A DNA stretch of 64,000 nucleotides from Williamsia sp. (GTDB lineage Bacteria > Bacteroidota > Bacteroidia > Chitinophagales > Chitinophagaceae). A model generated the notes under the pieces. It was not told the origin of the DNA. It did not search any database and worked only from the letters and a program-made list of their open reading frames with translations. This document shows, piece after piece, positions 53,114 to 61,858 of the stretch. How positions within the stretch are numbered: the first letter of the stretch is position 1; each line of letters opens with the position of its first letter. The translations under genes and the position numbers were made by a program. Location: positions 87,194 to 151,193 of the forward strand of contig JADCRZ010000010.1 of assembly GCA_015069695.1 (NCBI GenBank), read 5' to 3'.

Positions 53114-54490
53114 TTAATCAATGTGGTGCATCAACCTGTTTACGGCTGCTGTGTGCACCAGCTTTCCTGTTCCATCCGCAATACCCTGTGCCAGCAGCCA
53201 TTGCTCAAACTCCGGCGCCGGCCGAAGCCCGAGCAGCTTTCTGATATACAAGGCATCATGGAAAGAGGTGGACTGGTAGTTCAGCATAATATCGTCCGAA
53301 CCCGGAATACCCATGATAAAATTACAGCCGGCAACACCCAGCAGGGTGAGCAGGTTGTCCATATCATCCTGGTCGGCCTCGGCGTGGTTGGTATAGCAAA
53401 TATCCACACCCATCGGGAGGCCCAGCAGCTTGCCGCAAAAATGGTCTTCCAGCGCTGCCCGGATGATCTGCTTTCCGTCATACAAATATTCAGGTCCGAT
53501 AAAACCAACCACGGTATTTACGAGAAGGGGTTCGTATTTGCGGGCCACAGCATAAGCCCTTGCTTCACAGGTTTGCTGATCAACGCCCCCGTGCGCATTG
53601 GCAGACAAGGCACTCCCCTGCCCTGTTTCAAAATACATCCTGTTGTCTCCGACCGTACCGCGCCGGAGCGATCCGGTGGCATCCCAGGCTTCGTCGAGCA
53701 GGGAAAGACTGATACCAAAGCTCCGGTTGGTTTGCGCTGTACCACCGACAGACTGAAAACACAGATCTACAGGCGCATGGCTCCGGATCAGTTCAAGCGT
53801 GGTTGTAAGATGACAAAGCACGCATGATTGGGTAGGTATGCTGAATTGTTCGCGCAGGGAGTCAAGCAGCTGCAGCAGGTGCAACACATGGGCCGGACTG
53901 TCGCCTGCAGGATTGATGCCGATCACCGCATCGCCGCTGCCATACAACAAACCATCGATGATGCTGGCCGCAATGCCTTTGGCATCATCGGTCGGATGAT
54001 TGGGTTGCAGCCGGGTAGAGAAGCGGCCCCTTAGTCCGATGGTGTTGCGGAAACGCGTAACGACTTCACATTTCTTGGCGACGGCAATCAGGTCCTGGTT
54101 TCGCATCAGCTTGGAAACGGCAGCCGCCATCTCCGGGGTGATGCCCCATTTCAGATTGCTTAAGACTGTTCCGTCCACTTCGTCTGCCAGCAACCAATCA
54201 CGCCAATCTCCCACCGTTAGATGGCTGACAGAACTGAATGCCGCTGTGTTGTGGCTGTCTATGATCAAACGGGTAATCTCGTCTTCTTCATAAGGCACCA
54301 CGGCTTCCTGCAAAAAGGTTTTCAGGGGCAGCTCGGCCAGCGCCATTTGTGCAGCGACCCGTTCTTCATAGCTGGTAGCGGCCAGTCCGGCCAGTGCATC
54401 GCCGCTCCGCAAGGGAGTCGCCCTGGCCAGCAGTTCTTTCAGATCTGCGAACTGATATGTTTTTTGATCGATTGTATGCCGGTAAGCCAT
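53114..54490 (-). CDS. eutB: Ethanolamine ammonia-lyase large subunit
   Basis: 458 aa, the normal EutB length. FADLKELLARATPLRSGD, NLKWGITPEMAAAVSKLMRN, RLQPNHPTDDAKGIAASI, GDAVIGINPAGDSPAHVL and VVGFIGPEYLYDGKQI are family blocks of the TIM-barrel catalytic subunit. It binds ethanolamine and, with EutC, cobalamin. It lies 1 bp after the permease stop and 25 bp before the eutC start, an operon of three. No EutA reactivase or microcompartment shell genes are present. Confidence 0.96.
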   Translation of the reverse strand: MAYRHTIDQKTYQFADLKELLARATPLRSGDALAGLAATSYEERVAAQMALAELPLKTFLQEAVVPYEEDEITRLIIDSHNTAAFSSVSHLTVGDWRDWLLADEVDGTVLSNLKWGITPEMAAAVSKLMRNQDLIAVAKKCEVVTRFRNTIGLRGRFSTRLQPNHPTDDAKGIAASIIDGLLYGSGDAVIGINPAGDSPAHVLHLLQLLDSLREQFSIPTQSCVLCHLTTTLELIRSHAPVDLCFQSVGGTAQTNRSFGISLSLLDEAWDATGSLRRGTVGDNRMYFETGQGSALSANAHGGVDQQTCEARAYAVARKYEPLLVNTVVGFIGPEYLYDGKQIIRAALEDHFCGKLLGLPMGVDICYTNHAEADQDDMDNLLTLLGVAGCNFIMGIPGSDDIMLNYQSTSFHDALYIRKLLGLRPAPEFEQWLLAQGIADGTGKLVHTAAVNRLMHHID

Positions 54491-54491
54491 A

Positions 54492-55844
54492 TTAATCGGG
54501 GATTGTTACCGCCACCCTTTTTTCCAGCAAGGCATCGTCTTCTATTTCCATCCGATGCTTTCCGGTCGCAAAGAGCACCAGACCGGCGATCAGCAAACCA
54601 GCAAAAAAGATGCAGCTTAAAATAAGATTATAATAGATCATGGCAGCCAAACACACGACGGCCAGCACCAGGGCCAGGGCAGGAAAGAAAGGATAGAACG
54701 GTGCCCGGAAAGGACGCACCAGTTCCGGCTCTTTGCGGCGCAGGATAAACAGGCTGATCATGCTCATGATATACATCAGCACCGCTCCCATCACCGATAA
54801 CACAATAACCTGGCTTGTAGTTCCGGTAAACAGGGCAGCAAAGCTGATCACACCGCTTGCCAAGATAGCCCAATGCGGCGTTTTAAAGCGGCGGTGAACA
54901 AGCGACAAACCCCGGGGCAGATACCCGCTGCGGGCCATGGCAAACACCTGCCGTGATGAAGCCAGGATGGTGCCATGAAAAGAAGCGATCAGGCCAAACA
55001 AGCCGATGCTTGAAAACAATTTCGTGAGCCCGTTGTCTCTTCCCAACACAAGGGCAATGGCTTCAGGCAGTGGATAATCGATGTTGCTGAGCCTGCGCCA
55101 GTCTGTGATGCCGCCCGTGAGGATCATCACACCCAGCGCCAGGAAAGCCAGGGTAGCCAACCCAGAGATATATCCTTTGGGAATATTTTTTACCGGGTCT
55201 TTTACTTCTTCCGCTACCATGGCCACCCCTTCGATCGCCAGGTAAAACCAGACGGCATAAGGCAGTGCGGCAAATATGCCCTGCCATCCAAACGGCAGGG
55301 GATTGCGCAGGTAAAGGGAAGGCTTGAAATGCGGCCCGATAATCCCCATAAACAGCAGGAGTTCCGCCACTGCCAGGATAGTGATAAAGACAGAGAACTG
55401 CGCCGACTCTTTTATCCCGGAAATGTTCAGCATAATAAACACCACATTAAAGAAAAGCGCTGAGCCCAGTACCGGCACCGAAGGGATCAAAAAATGCAGG
55501 TAACTTCCCAGGGCAAATGCAATGGCAGGTGTAGCCAGCAAGAAATCGATTAACGTAGCATAACCGGCGATCAGTCCGCCCAGCGGTCCCATGGCCCGGT
55601 AGGCATAAGCAAAAGCGCCGCCCGCGTGGGGAATGGATGTGGTAAGCTCGGTGTAGCTGAAGATAAAGCACACGTACATCACCGTTATAATCAGCGTAGC
55701 CACCAGAAAGCCGATGGTACCTGATACACCCCAGCCATAATTCCAGCCAAAGTATTCACCCGAAATGACCAGTCCAACCGCAATGGCCCAGAGATGAATC
55801 GGGCGCAATGTCCGTTTTAATGTATCAGCAGCTAGTTTGGCCAT
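54492..55844 (-). CDS. eat: Ethanolamine permease (APC superfamily)
   Basis: 450 aa with about twelve membrane helices. IHLWAIAVGLVISGEYFGW, PHAGGAFAYAYRAMGPLGG, VAMVAEEVKDPVKNIPKGYI and SRQVFAMARSGYLPRGLS match APC amino-acid/ethanolamine transporters of the Eat type. Directly upstream of eutB on the same strand, it supplies the substrate. Upstream region 55845-55950 holds only a small possible leader ORF. Confidence 0.9.
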   Translation of the reverse strand: MAKLAADTLKRTLRPIHLWAIAVGLVISGEYFGWNYGWGVSGTIGFLVATLIITVMYVCFIFSYTELTTSIPHAGGAFAYAYRAMGPLGGLIAGYATLIDFLLATPAIAFALGSYLHFLIPSVPVLGSALFFNVVFIMLNISGIKESAQFSVFITILAVAELLLFMGIIGPHFKPSLYLRNPLPFGWQGIFAALPYAVWFYLAIEGVAMVAEEVKDPVKNIPKGYISGLATLAFLALGVMILTGGITDWRRLSNIDYPLPEAIALVLGRDNGLTKLFSSIGLFGLIASFHGTILASSRQVFAMARSGYLPRGLSLVHRRFKTPHWAILASGVISFAALFTGTTSQVIVLSVMGAVLMYIMSMISLFILRRKEPELVRPFRAPFYPFFPALALVLAVVCLAAMIYYNLILSCIFFAGLLIAGLVLFATGKHRMEIEDDALLEKRVAVTIPD

Positions 55845-55862
55845 AGGAGAGTTTACAACGAT

Positions 55863-55937
55863 TTATTTTTTAAAAACCTCTTGCATGTCCTGTCCCTCCC
55901 AGCTTGCCAGGAAGCGCTGGAAAGGTTTCCATCTCAT
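55863..55937 (-). CDS. Possible 24-residue leader peptide upstream of eat
   Basis: In the 106-bp gap between the M16 peptidase stop and the eat start, a small frame begins ATG and encodes a 24-residue basic, aromatic-rich peptide starting MRWKPFQRFL. It ends 18 bp before the eat ATG. No homologue is known to me. It may be chance or a leader peptide for the eut operon. Confidence 0.2.
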   Translation of the reverse strand: MRWKPFQRFLASWEGQDMQEVFKK

Positions 55938-55950
55938 ATGGCTCAACCGG

Positions 55951-58800
55951 TTAAAACGCTTTTTTTGATCCGCCCGCAGGGTTCGCTGTTTCCGGCATCA
56001 GCACGGCCTTTACATAGTTGTTCATATTGAAATACTTTTTGGCGGCTTGCTGCAGGTCATTGACGGTTAAAGCGCTCACCTTTTTGGGATAATCCAGGAT
56101 CCAGGAAGGGTCGGTTTTTTCTATCCAGGCCCTGCTCAGGCTTTGCAGCCAATAACCATTTTGAACCATCTGGTCATCGTTTTGCTTTTTCAGCGTTTCT
56201 TTTACTTTGTCCAGATCCTTCTGATTAACCCCCTTGTCCTGGGCTTCTTTGACCAGTTCAAAAAAAGCTTTGGAAAGCTTGTCTACGTTTTCCGGTCCGC
56301 ATGGCAGCGTAGCAGTCAGGGAGTAATGAGGGTAAGGCCGGTTAATGATGCCCCCGCTCACACCACCTGTGTAAATGCCGCTCATTTCTTCCCGCAGCTT
56401 TTCTACGATGTGTATGTTCAGTACATCAAGGAGCGCCCGTAGCTTCAGATTTTCTTCGTTGCTGAACGGAGCATCCCCTGTAAAGCTGATAACCAACTGG
56501 CTTTGGTTCGCAGCGCCCTTGTTGATGGTAGCTTCTACCACACCCTTGACAGGCCTCAATCCTTCATCCGTAAACTTGTTTTCTTTTTGCTTTGCGGGAA
56601 GACTGCCCAGGTAAGTTTCCAGCAGGGGCTTTGCTTTAGGAATGTCTATGTTTCCGACAAAGGTAAAATGCATGCCGTACAGGTTGCTGAAAACTTCCTT
56701 GTAGATATTGAATGACCTGTCGAGATTCAACTGCTCATAGTCCGATATTTTGGGTAAGCCACCGGCCCATGGGCTGTTGTTGTAGGTAATTTTGGAAAGG
56801 GTATCATAGAAAAAGTTCCGGGGATTGGCTTTTAGATTTTCAATGCTTCCTTTCTGTGCAGTAACAAATGATTGAAATAATTGCGGATCTTTTCTCGGTG
56901 CTGTCAGATACAGGTTTACCAGTTGAAGAAAGGTGACAAAGTCTTTTACACTCGATGAGCCTTCGATTCCTTCATCATAGGGATTGATATACGGGAATGT
57001 ATTGACCGTTTTACCCGATAAGAATTTGTTCAGGTCAACGGGTGTGAGATTTTTTACGCCCATCACCCGGACCAGGGTAGCCGCAAACTGTGCATTCGAT
57101 TTATCTGCCAGACCGTATTTGCGGTTGCCGCCCCATCTCCATGCGTCCATCTGTATATCATCATTTTTAAAGCTGGTGGGGCGGAGGGTAACGGTGATGC
57201 CGTTGCTGAGGGTAAGATCGGTTGTACCCAAAGCGTCGTTCTTTGTTTCTTTGACCACTTTTCCGGATACCGGTGATTTGTCCATCAGGGAACTGGCTAC
57301 CACCTTCTCCCGGTAAGGCCTGGCAGGGATGTTGTGTGCGGCATCCAGTATGCTCAACAATTCAGCATTGGAAGGCAATTGTGCAGCATTCTTTTCCGGG
57401 GCCATCAGCAAGGCAAATTTTCCTTGCATCGTTTCCATCTTTTTCGACAGCGCATTTACTTCTTCGAGTGCAATGCCGGGCAATACCTGTTTTACAAAAG
57501 CGTAGCGGTCGGCGATGCTTACAGCAGGCGACTGCATCAGGAAATTGTTGATGTAATCATACACCAGATTGGCTGATTCTGTTTTATCCCTGTCTGTATA
57601 CTCCGTTGTAAAGGCGTTCAACAGGTTGCTCTTGGCCCTTTCCAGCTCGGTAGACAGAAACCCGTATTTTTTCACACTCTCGAGAACGCCGGTTACGGAA
57701 TCTATGGCAGCTTTCGGCGATTGCTTATCACTTAAACTCACATAGGTTGAAAACGAACGGTACCCCCGCAGGAAATCTTCAAAATAAGTACCTGCATACA
57801 GGAACGGCGGCTCGGGCAACTGGCGCAGTTCCCCAAATCTTTCGTTGATGATCTCATTGAACAGACTTTCAATGATGGTACCCCTGTATGCGGCCCAGGT
57901 ATCAATGCGTTTGGCCGGCTCTATATAATTGATAATATTCAACACATTGCCGGTTTGCTCCCTGTCTGTCAGCACCATGCCAACACTTTGCTTTCTTTCA
58001 GCAATGGGTATGATGGAAGGCCGGGGTGTTTCCTGTTCAGGGTTTTTCAATGCGCTGAAATGCTTGATGATCTGTTGCTCTGCCACAGCAGGATCAATAT
58101 CACCTACCACCACAACGGCCATCAGGTCAGGCCGATACCAGGTTTTGTAAAATCTGACCAGTGCATCTGTCGGTGTATGTTGCAGGATGCTGTCGATCCC
58201 GATAGGCAGGCGGGAAGCATACAACGAGTTGTTGAACAGCACAGGAAAATACTTGTTCCGCATCCGCTCACCCGCACCTTTGCCCAGGCGGGATTCTTCC
58301 AGCACTACATAGCGCTCTTTGTTTATCTCAGCTGTGTCGAGGGTAGCATTGCCCGCCCAGTCGGCAAGAATGGTGAAGCCGGAGTCGATCTTTCCGGGCG
58401 CATCGCTTGGTATCGGAAGGATATAAACCGTTTCATCAAAACCGGTATACGCATTCAGGTCGGCACCGAACTTTACGCCGATAGACTGCAGATAGCTTAC
58501 CAGCTCGTTCTTCTGGAAATGCTGAAGTCCGTTGAAATTCATGTGCTCCATCAGATGTGCCAGGCCCTGCTGATCAGGTTGTTCCAGTACAGATCCCGCA
58601 TTTACGACCAGCCTGAGCTGGACCTTGTTGGCAGGCTTTACATTCCTGCGGACGTAATAGGTAAGACCATTCGGCAGCTTACCCACTTTTACAGCCGGGT
58701 CGGTCGGTATTTTATCCGTCAGCGCATACTGGGAAAAACAGGAGAGCGCAAAGAAAAGAGTACACAACAAGAGGTTCAGGCAATTAGCAAGGACTTTCAT
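55951..58800 (-). CDS. Exported M16 family zinc metallopeptidase
   Basis: 949 aa. N-terminal signal (about 1-23), then two tandem M16 modules. The inverse zinc motif HLMEH is at His82, Glu85 and His86, with a downstream Glu in LEESRLGKGAGERM as third ligand. The second half (about 520-949) is the inactive, closing module, including QSQLVISFTGDAPFSN. Pitrilysin/insulinase-like enzymes degrade peptides in the periplasm. It is divergent from the tetR gene across a 194-bp gap. Confidence 0.92.
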   Translation of the reverse strand: MKVLANCLNLLLCTLFFALSCFSQYALTDKIPTDPAVKVGKLPNGLTYYVRRNVKPANKVQLRLVVNAGSVLEQPDQQGLAHLMEHMNFNGLQHFQKNELVSYLQSIGVKFGADLNAYTGFDETVYILPIPSDAPGKIDSGFTILADWAGNATLDTAEINKERYVVLEESRLGKGAGERMRNKYFPVLFNNSLYASRLPIGIDSILQHTPTDALVRFYKTWYRPDLMAVVVVGDIDPAVAEQQIIKHFSALKNPEQETPRPSIIPIAERKQSVGMVLTDREQTGNVLNIINYIEPAKRIDTWAAYRGTIIESLFNEIINERFGELRQLPEPPFLYAGTYFEDFLRGYRSFSTYVSLSDKQSPKAAIDSVTGVLESVKKYGFLSTELERAKSNLLNAFTTEYTDRDKTESANLVYDYINNFLMQSPAVSIADRYAFVKQVLPGIALEEVNALSKKMETMQGKFALLMAPEKNAAQLPSNAELLSILDAAHNIPARPYREKVVASSLMDKSPVSGKVVKETKNDALGTTDLTLSNGITVTLRPTSFKNDDIQMDAWRWGGNRKYGLADKSNAQFAATLVRVMGVKNLTPVDLNKFLSGKTVNTFPYINPYDEGIEGSSSVKDFVTFLQLVNLYLTAPRKDPQLFQSFVTAQKGSIENLKANPRNFFYDTLSKITYNNSPWAGGLPKISDYEQLNLDRSFNIYKEVFSNLYGMHFTFVGNIDIPKAKPLLETYLGSLPAKQKENKFTDEGLRPVKGVVEATINKGAANQSQLVISFTGDAPFSNEENLKLRALLDVLNIHIVEKLREEMSGIYTGGVSGGIINRPYPHYSLTATLPCGPENVDKLSKAFFELVKEAQDKGVNQKDLDKVKETLKKQNDDQMVQNGYWLQSLSRAWIEKTDPSWILDYPKKVSALTVNDLQQAAKKYFNMNNYVKAVLMPETANPAGGSKKAF

Positions 58801-58933
58801 AATCGACAGTTTTGAGCGAGGTTAACTTGGCTTGTAAAAAAGACAAGTTATCAAAATTTGTTGATGCAGGCACCAGGAATAAACGGGGCAGGTAAAATTT
58901 AGGAAAAATCAACCACAAATAAATTACAGCCGG

Positions 58934-58966
58934 TTGTTCTCCAATGAAAAACTCTCCTTACCTTTG
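58934..58966 (+). promoter_or_regulatory. Promoter of the tetR-efflux operon
   Basis: TACCTTTG (58959-58966) is an exact TAnnTTTG -7 element with a TTG -33 element at 58934-58936, spaced 22 bp. The TetR operator palindrome begins at the next base (58967), right where polymerase would start, the expected geometry for autorepression. Confidence 0.75.
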
Positions 58967-58982
58967 TTAACCAATTGGTTAA
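58967..58982. promoter_or_regulatory. TetR operator palindrome
   Basis: TTAACCAATTGGTTAA is a perfect 16-bp palindrome lying between the -7 element and the tetR start (58995). A near-copy (14 of 16 bases) recurs at 59619-59634 inside the downstream tolC gene. Recurrence and position make it the likely TetR-family operator. Confidence 0.75.
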
Positions 58983-58994
58983 ACTATTTAGTTA

Positions 58995-59600
58995 ATGCAG
59001 CGTGACAGTTCTACGGAAGACAGGATTTTAGCAAGTGCCCGGAAAATATTTTTAGACAGAGGACTGGAAGGAGCCCGCATGCAGGACATTGCCGATGATG
59101 CAGGCATCAACAAGGCCCTGCTGCATTATTATTTCCGCAACAAGGAAAAGCTGTTTGATACCATATTTGTACAGGTGGTAGATGAGTTTTTGCCACGGAT
59201 ATTTGCTATCCTCAATGGCGACCAGCCGCTTTTTGAAAAGATCAAGCTGTTTTGTTCCGAGTACATCGGCCAGATCATACAAACACCTTATGTGCCTATG
59301 TTTATCATACAGGAGGTAAACCGGGATCCACAGCGCTTTATCAAAAAAGTGATGCATGGCAAACACCCCCCCTTCCAAAAAATCATTGCGCAGATCAACC
59401 AGGAAATAAAGCAGGGCATCATCAAACCAACCAACCCGGTTCAACTGCTGCTCAACATTATATCGCTCTGTATATTTCCATTTCTGGCGCGGCCGATGAT
59501 CCAGACTGTAACAGGCATGAGCAACAAGGATTTTTTTCACCTGATGGAGCAAAGAAGTGAAGAAGTGTGCAGCATGATTATTTACTCTATCAAAGCTTAA
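58995..59600 (+). CDS. TetR/AcrR family transcriptional regulator
   Basis: 201 aa. N-terminal HTH (about 8-55): RILASARKIFLDRGLEGARM and IADDAGINKALLHYYFRNKEKLF, the TetR signature. The C-terminal ligand-binding half is helical and hydrophobic. It heads the efflux operon, 9 bp before tolC, and probably represses it via the TTAACC/GGTTAA palindromes. The inducer is unknown. Layout resembles CecR-YbhGFSR of E. coli. Confidence 0.93.
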   Translation: MQRDSSTEDRILASARKIFLDRGLEGARMQDIADDAGINKALLHYYFRNKEKLFDTIFVQVVDEFLPRIFAILNGDQPLFEKIKLFCSEYIGQIIQTPYVPMFIIQEVNRDPQRFIKKVMHGKHPPFQKIIAQINQEIKQGIIKPTNPVQLLLNIISLCIFPFLARPMIQTVTGMSNKDFFHLMEQRSEEVCSMIIYSIKA

Positions 59601-59609
59601 ATTTTTTTT

Positions 59610-60905
59610 ATGCGTTCATTAACCAGATGGTTAAACAAGTTGGTTAACCTTGCAGGAGGGCTGCTCTTGCTGCTCAGTCTGCCAGCAGTTTCCCAATCCC
59701 TCTCCGCACTCAGCATTCAACAGGCATTTGATCTGTCTGCCCTTCATTACCCGGCGGGCAGACGAAAAGAGCTGATCACCGAAGCAGAAAAATTGCTGAT
59801 CCGCACTGCCGCCACCAACCGCCTGCCGCAACTCGCCACCTATGCCCAGGCCTCCTACCAATCAGACGTAACCCGGCTTGATTTGTCCTTACCAGGATTC
59901 AAAGCACCCCTGCTCAGCAAAGACCAGTACAAGGCCTATGCAGACCTGTCGCAGTCTATTTATGATGGAGGGCAATTCAGGAAACAAAGGGCCGTACAAC
60001 AAACGAATTCCGCTGTAGAACAAAGCAAGCTAGACGTTGAATTATACAGTTTAAAGAACCGGATCAGCCAGCTTTACCTGGGTGTGTTGTACCAGCAAGA
60101 ATTGCTCAAGCAAACAAACCTGCTCCTGAACGATGTCCGCACCGGCATCAGCAAAGTAAAACCGCAGGTAGAAAACGGAACGGTGCTGCGCTCCAACCTC
60201 CTGCTGCTGGAAGCACAGGCCCTGCAGACAGAACAACGCGCCATCGAAATCTATCATACCAGAAAAGGTTTGCTGGATGCCCTGGCTGTGCTGCTTGATA
60301 CTACGTTCAGCGACAGCATCAAACTGGAACTCCCTGCCCCTGCTGCTACCCCTACCCGTGTGTTGGCGCGTCCGGAGCTTCGACTTTACAACAACCAGCT
60401 CAAACTGCTGGCTGCACAAAAAGGCCTGGCCGACATCAAAAACAGACCGCGGCTTGCAGCCTTTGTGCAGGCAGGGGCAGGAAGACCCGCCCTGAACTTT
60501 CTCTCCAACAGTTTGAAAGGATATTATATCGGCGGACTGCGGCTCAACTGGTCGCTTGGCGGTTTGTATACGGTGCGGCAAGACAAAAAGCTGTTGGAAA
60601 CAAACCAGCGTGCGGTCGATCTGCAAAAGCAAACCTTTGTGCTGAATACGGCCGCACAACTGCGCCAGCAGGAAGCAGAGATCAGGAAGGCGGAAGCCCT
60701 GATGGCATCAGACAGCAAGCTGATCCAACTGCGCAAACAAATCAGCGATGCGGCAAAAGCGCAGCTTGAAAATGCCGTGATCACCACCAATGATTATCTC
60801 AAAGAGATCAATGCAGAAGACGAAGTCCGCCAGCAGCTGATCATCCACCAGATTCAGCTGCTGCAGGCAAAAATAAATTGGGCCCTTGTTGCCGGAACCT
60901 TGTAA
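59610..60905 (+). CDS. TolC-family outer-membrane efflux protein
   Basis: 431 aa. Signal peptide (about 1-29, ending PAVSQS). Repeated helical hairpins include LSIQQAFDLSALHYPAGRR, LSQSIYDGGQFRKQRAV and LRLNWSLGGLYTVRQDKKLL, the OEP pattern. It forms the trimeric outer-membrane duct for the ABC pump encoded downstream. Its first codons contain TetR-operator-like repeats (59619-59649), so the n-region of the signal peptide (LTRWLNKLVN) is shaped by DNA sites. Confidence 0.9.
   Translation: MRSLTRWLNKLVNLAGGLLLLLSLPAVSQSLSALSIQQAFDLSALHYPAGRRKELITEAEKLLIRTAATNRLPQLATYAQASYQSDVTRLDLSLPGFKAPLLSKDQYKAYADLSQSIYDGGQFRKQRAVQQTNSAVEQSKLDVELYSLKNRISQLYLGVLYQQELLKQTNLLLNDVRTGISKVKPQVENGTVLRSNLLLLEAQALQTEQRAIEIYHTRKGLLDALAVLLDTTFSDSIKLELPAPAATPTRVLARPELRLYNNQLKLLAAQKGLADIKNRPRLAAFVQAGAGRPALNFLSNSLKGYYIGGLRLNWSLGGLYTVRQDKKLLETNQRAVDLQKQTFVLNTAAQLRQQEAEIRKAEALMASDSKLIQLRKQISDAAKAQLENAVITTNDYLKEINAEDEVRQQLIIHQIQLLQAKINWALVAGTL
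59619..59649. promoter_or_regulatory. Second TetR operator cluster inside the tolC coding start
   Basis: TTAACCAGATGGTTAA (59619-59634) matches the tetR operator at 14 of 16 positions and keeps both 6-bp arms exactly. After 7 nt a further palindrome, GGTTAACC (59642-59649), follows. Together they give four to five half-sites in 31 bp within codons 4-14 of tolC. They may act as an intragenic roadblock or looping site with the operator at 58967. Confidence 0.6.
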
Positions 60906-60916
60906 ACAGCTCTTAT

Positions 60917-61846
60917 ATGAAAGCCTCCTTTTTTCTTTTCCTTGTTATACTCCTGTATGCCTGCCATTCCAAACAGGCAGACTTTGATGCATCGGGCAAC
61001 TTTGAAGCCGATGAAGTGATTGTTTCCGCTGAACTGAACGGCCGGCTCTTATCGTTCACAGCACAGGAAGGTGCTGTATTGCAGAAGGGGCAGGTAGTAG
61101 GCACTGTGGACAGCCGGGATGTAGCGCTGCAGCGGGAACAGGTGCAGGCCAGCATCCGGGCGCTGTCGCAAAAAACAGCGGACATCAACCCGCAGATCAG
61201 GCTGCTGCAGGACCAGCTCCGCGTGCAGCAATCAGGGCTCAACCATGCCCTGCAGGAAAGGGCGCGCACAGAACGCCTCCTCAAAGCCGATGCAGCAACC
61301 GGTAAACAGCTGGATGACATCAATGCGCAGGTAGAGCAGCTTCGGTTACAGATGACGGTTACACAGCAGCAAATTGCCGTACAGCGCAGCAATACCGGCA
61401 CCCAAAACCGGAGTGTGCTAAGCGAACAGGCACCCCTGCAAAAACAGGTGGCCCGCCTCGATGAACAGCTCTCGCGGTCGCAGATCGTTAATCCGCTTCC
61501 CGGCACCGTACTCACGAGCTATGCAGAAGAAGGCGAGATCACCGCCTACGGCAAAGCCCTGTATAAGATAGCCGATCTTTCTCAGCTCAACCTGCGCGCA
61601 TATGTATCAGGCACGCAGCTGTCCGGGCTGAAGCTGAACCAGGCAGTGACTGTGCTGGTCGACAATGGCGCAAAGGGCTACCGCAGCTACAAGGGAACGA
61701 TCACCTGGATAGCCGACAAAGCAGAGTTCACACCCAAGAGTATTCCCACAAAGGAAGAAAGGGCCAACCTGGTGTATGCGGTCAAGATCCGTGTAAAGAA
61801 CGATGGTTACCTGAAGATCGGGATGTGGGCAGAAGTAAAGCTGTAA
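60917..61846 (+). CDS. HlyD/YbhG-like periplasmic adaptor lipoprotein
   Basis: 309 aa from the ATG at 60917. Signal with lipobox LYAC (Cys16). A biotinyl-lipoyl-like half (VSAELNGRLLSFTAQEGAVL, KGQVVGTVDSRDVALQREQV), a long coiled-coil hairpin (about 75-190), the second lipoyl half and a beta-barrel (RAYVSGTQLSGLKLNQAVTV) follow. It bridges the ABC permease and TolC. It begins 11 bp after tolC. Confidence 0.9.
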   Translation: MKASFFLFLVILLYACHSKQADFDASGNFEADEVIVSAELNGRLLSFTAQEGAVLQKGQVVGTVDSRDVALQREQVQASIRALSQKTADINPQIRLLQDQLRVQQSGLNHALQERARTERLLKADAATGKQLDDINAQVEQLRLQMTVTQQQIAVQRSNTGTQNRSVLSEQAPLQKQVARLDEQLSRSQIVNPLPGTVLTSYAEEGEITAYGKALYKIADLSQLNLRAYVSGTQLSGLKLNQAVTVLVDNGAKGYRSYKGTITWIADKAEFTPKSIPTKEERANLVYAVKIRVKNDGYLKIGMWAEVKL

Positions 61847-61858
61847 AAAGAGAAATGT

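Noticed and set aside
52789-53827. Plus-strand frames opposite eutC and eutB (151 and 276 codons)
   Set aside because: Antisense shadows of the clearly recognised ethanolamine ammonia-lyase genes.
55845-55950. Cobalamin riboswitch upstream of the eut operon
   Set aside because: The gap is only 106 bp and lacks a B12-box-like sequence by eye; too short for the usual element.
57955-58815. 286-codon plus-strand frame opposite the M16 peptidase gene
   Set aside because: Antisense of a peptidase with an intact HxxEH motif and signal peptide; no features of its own.
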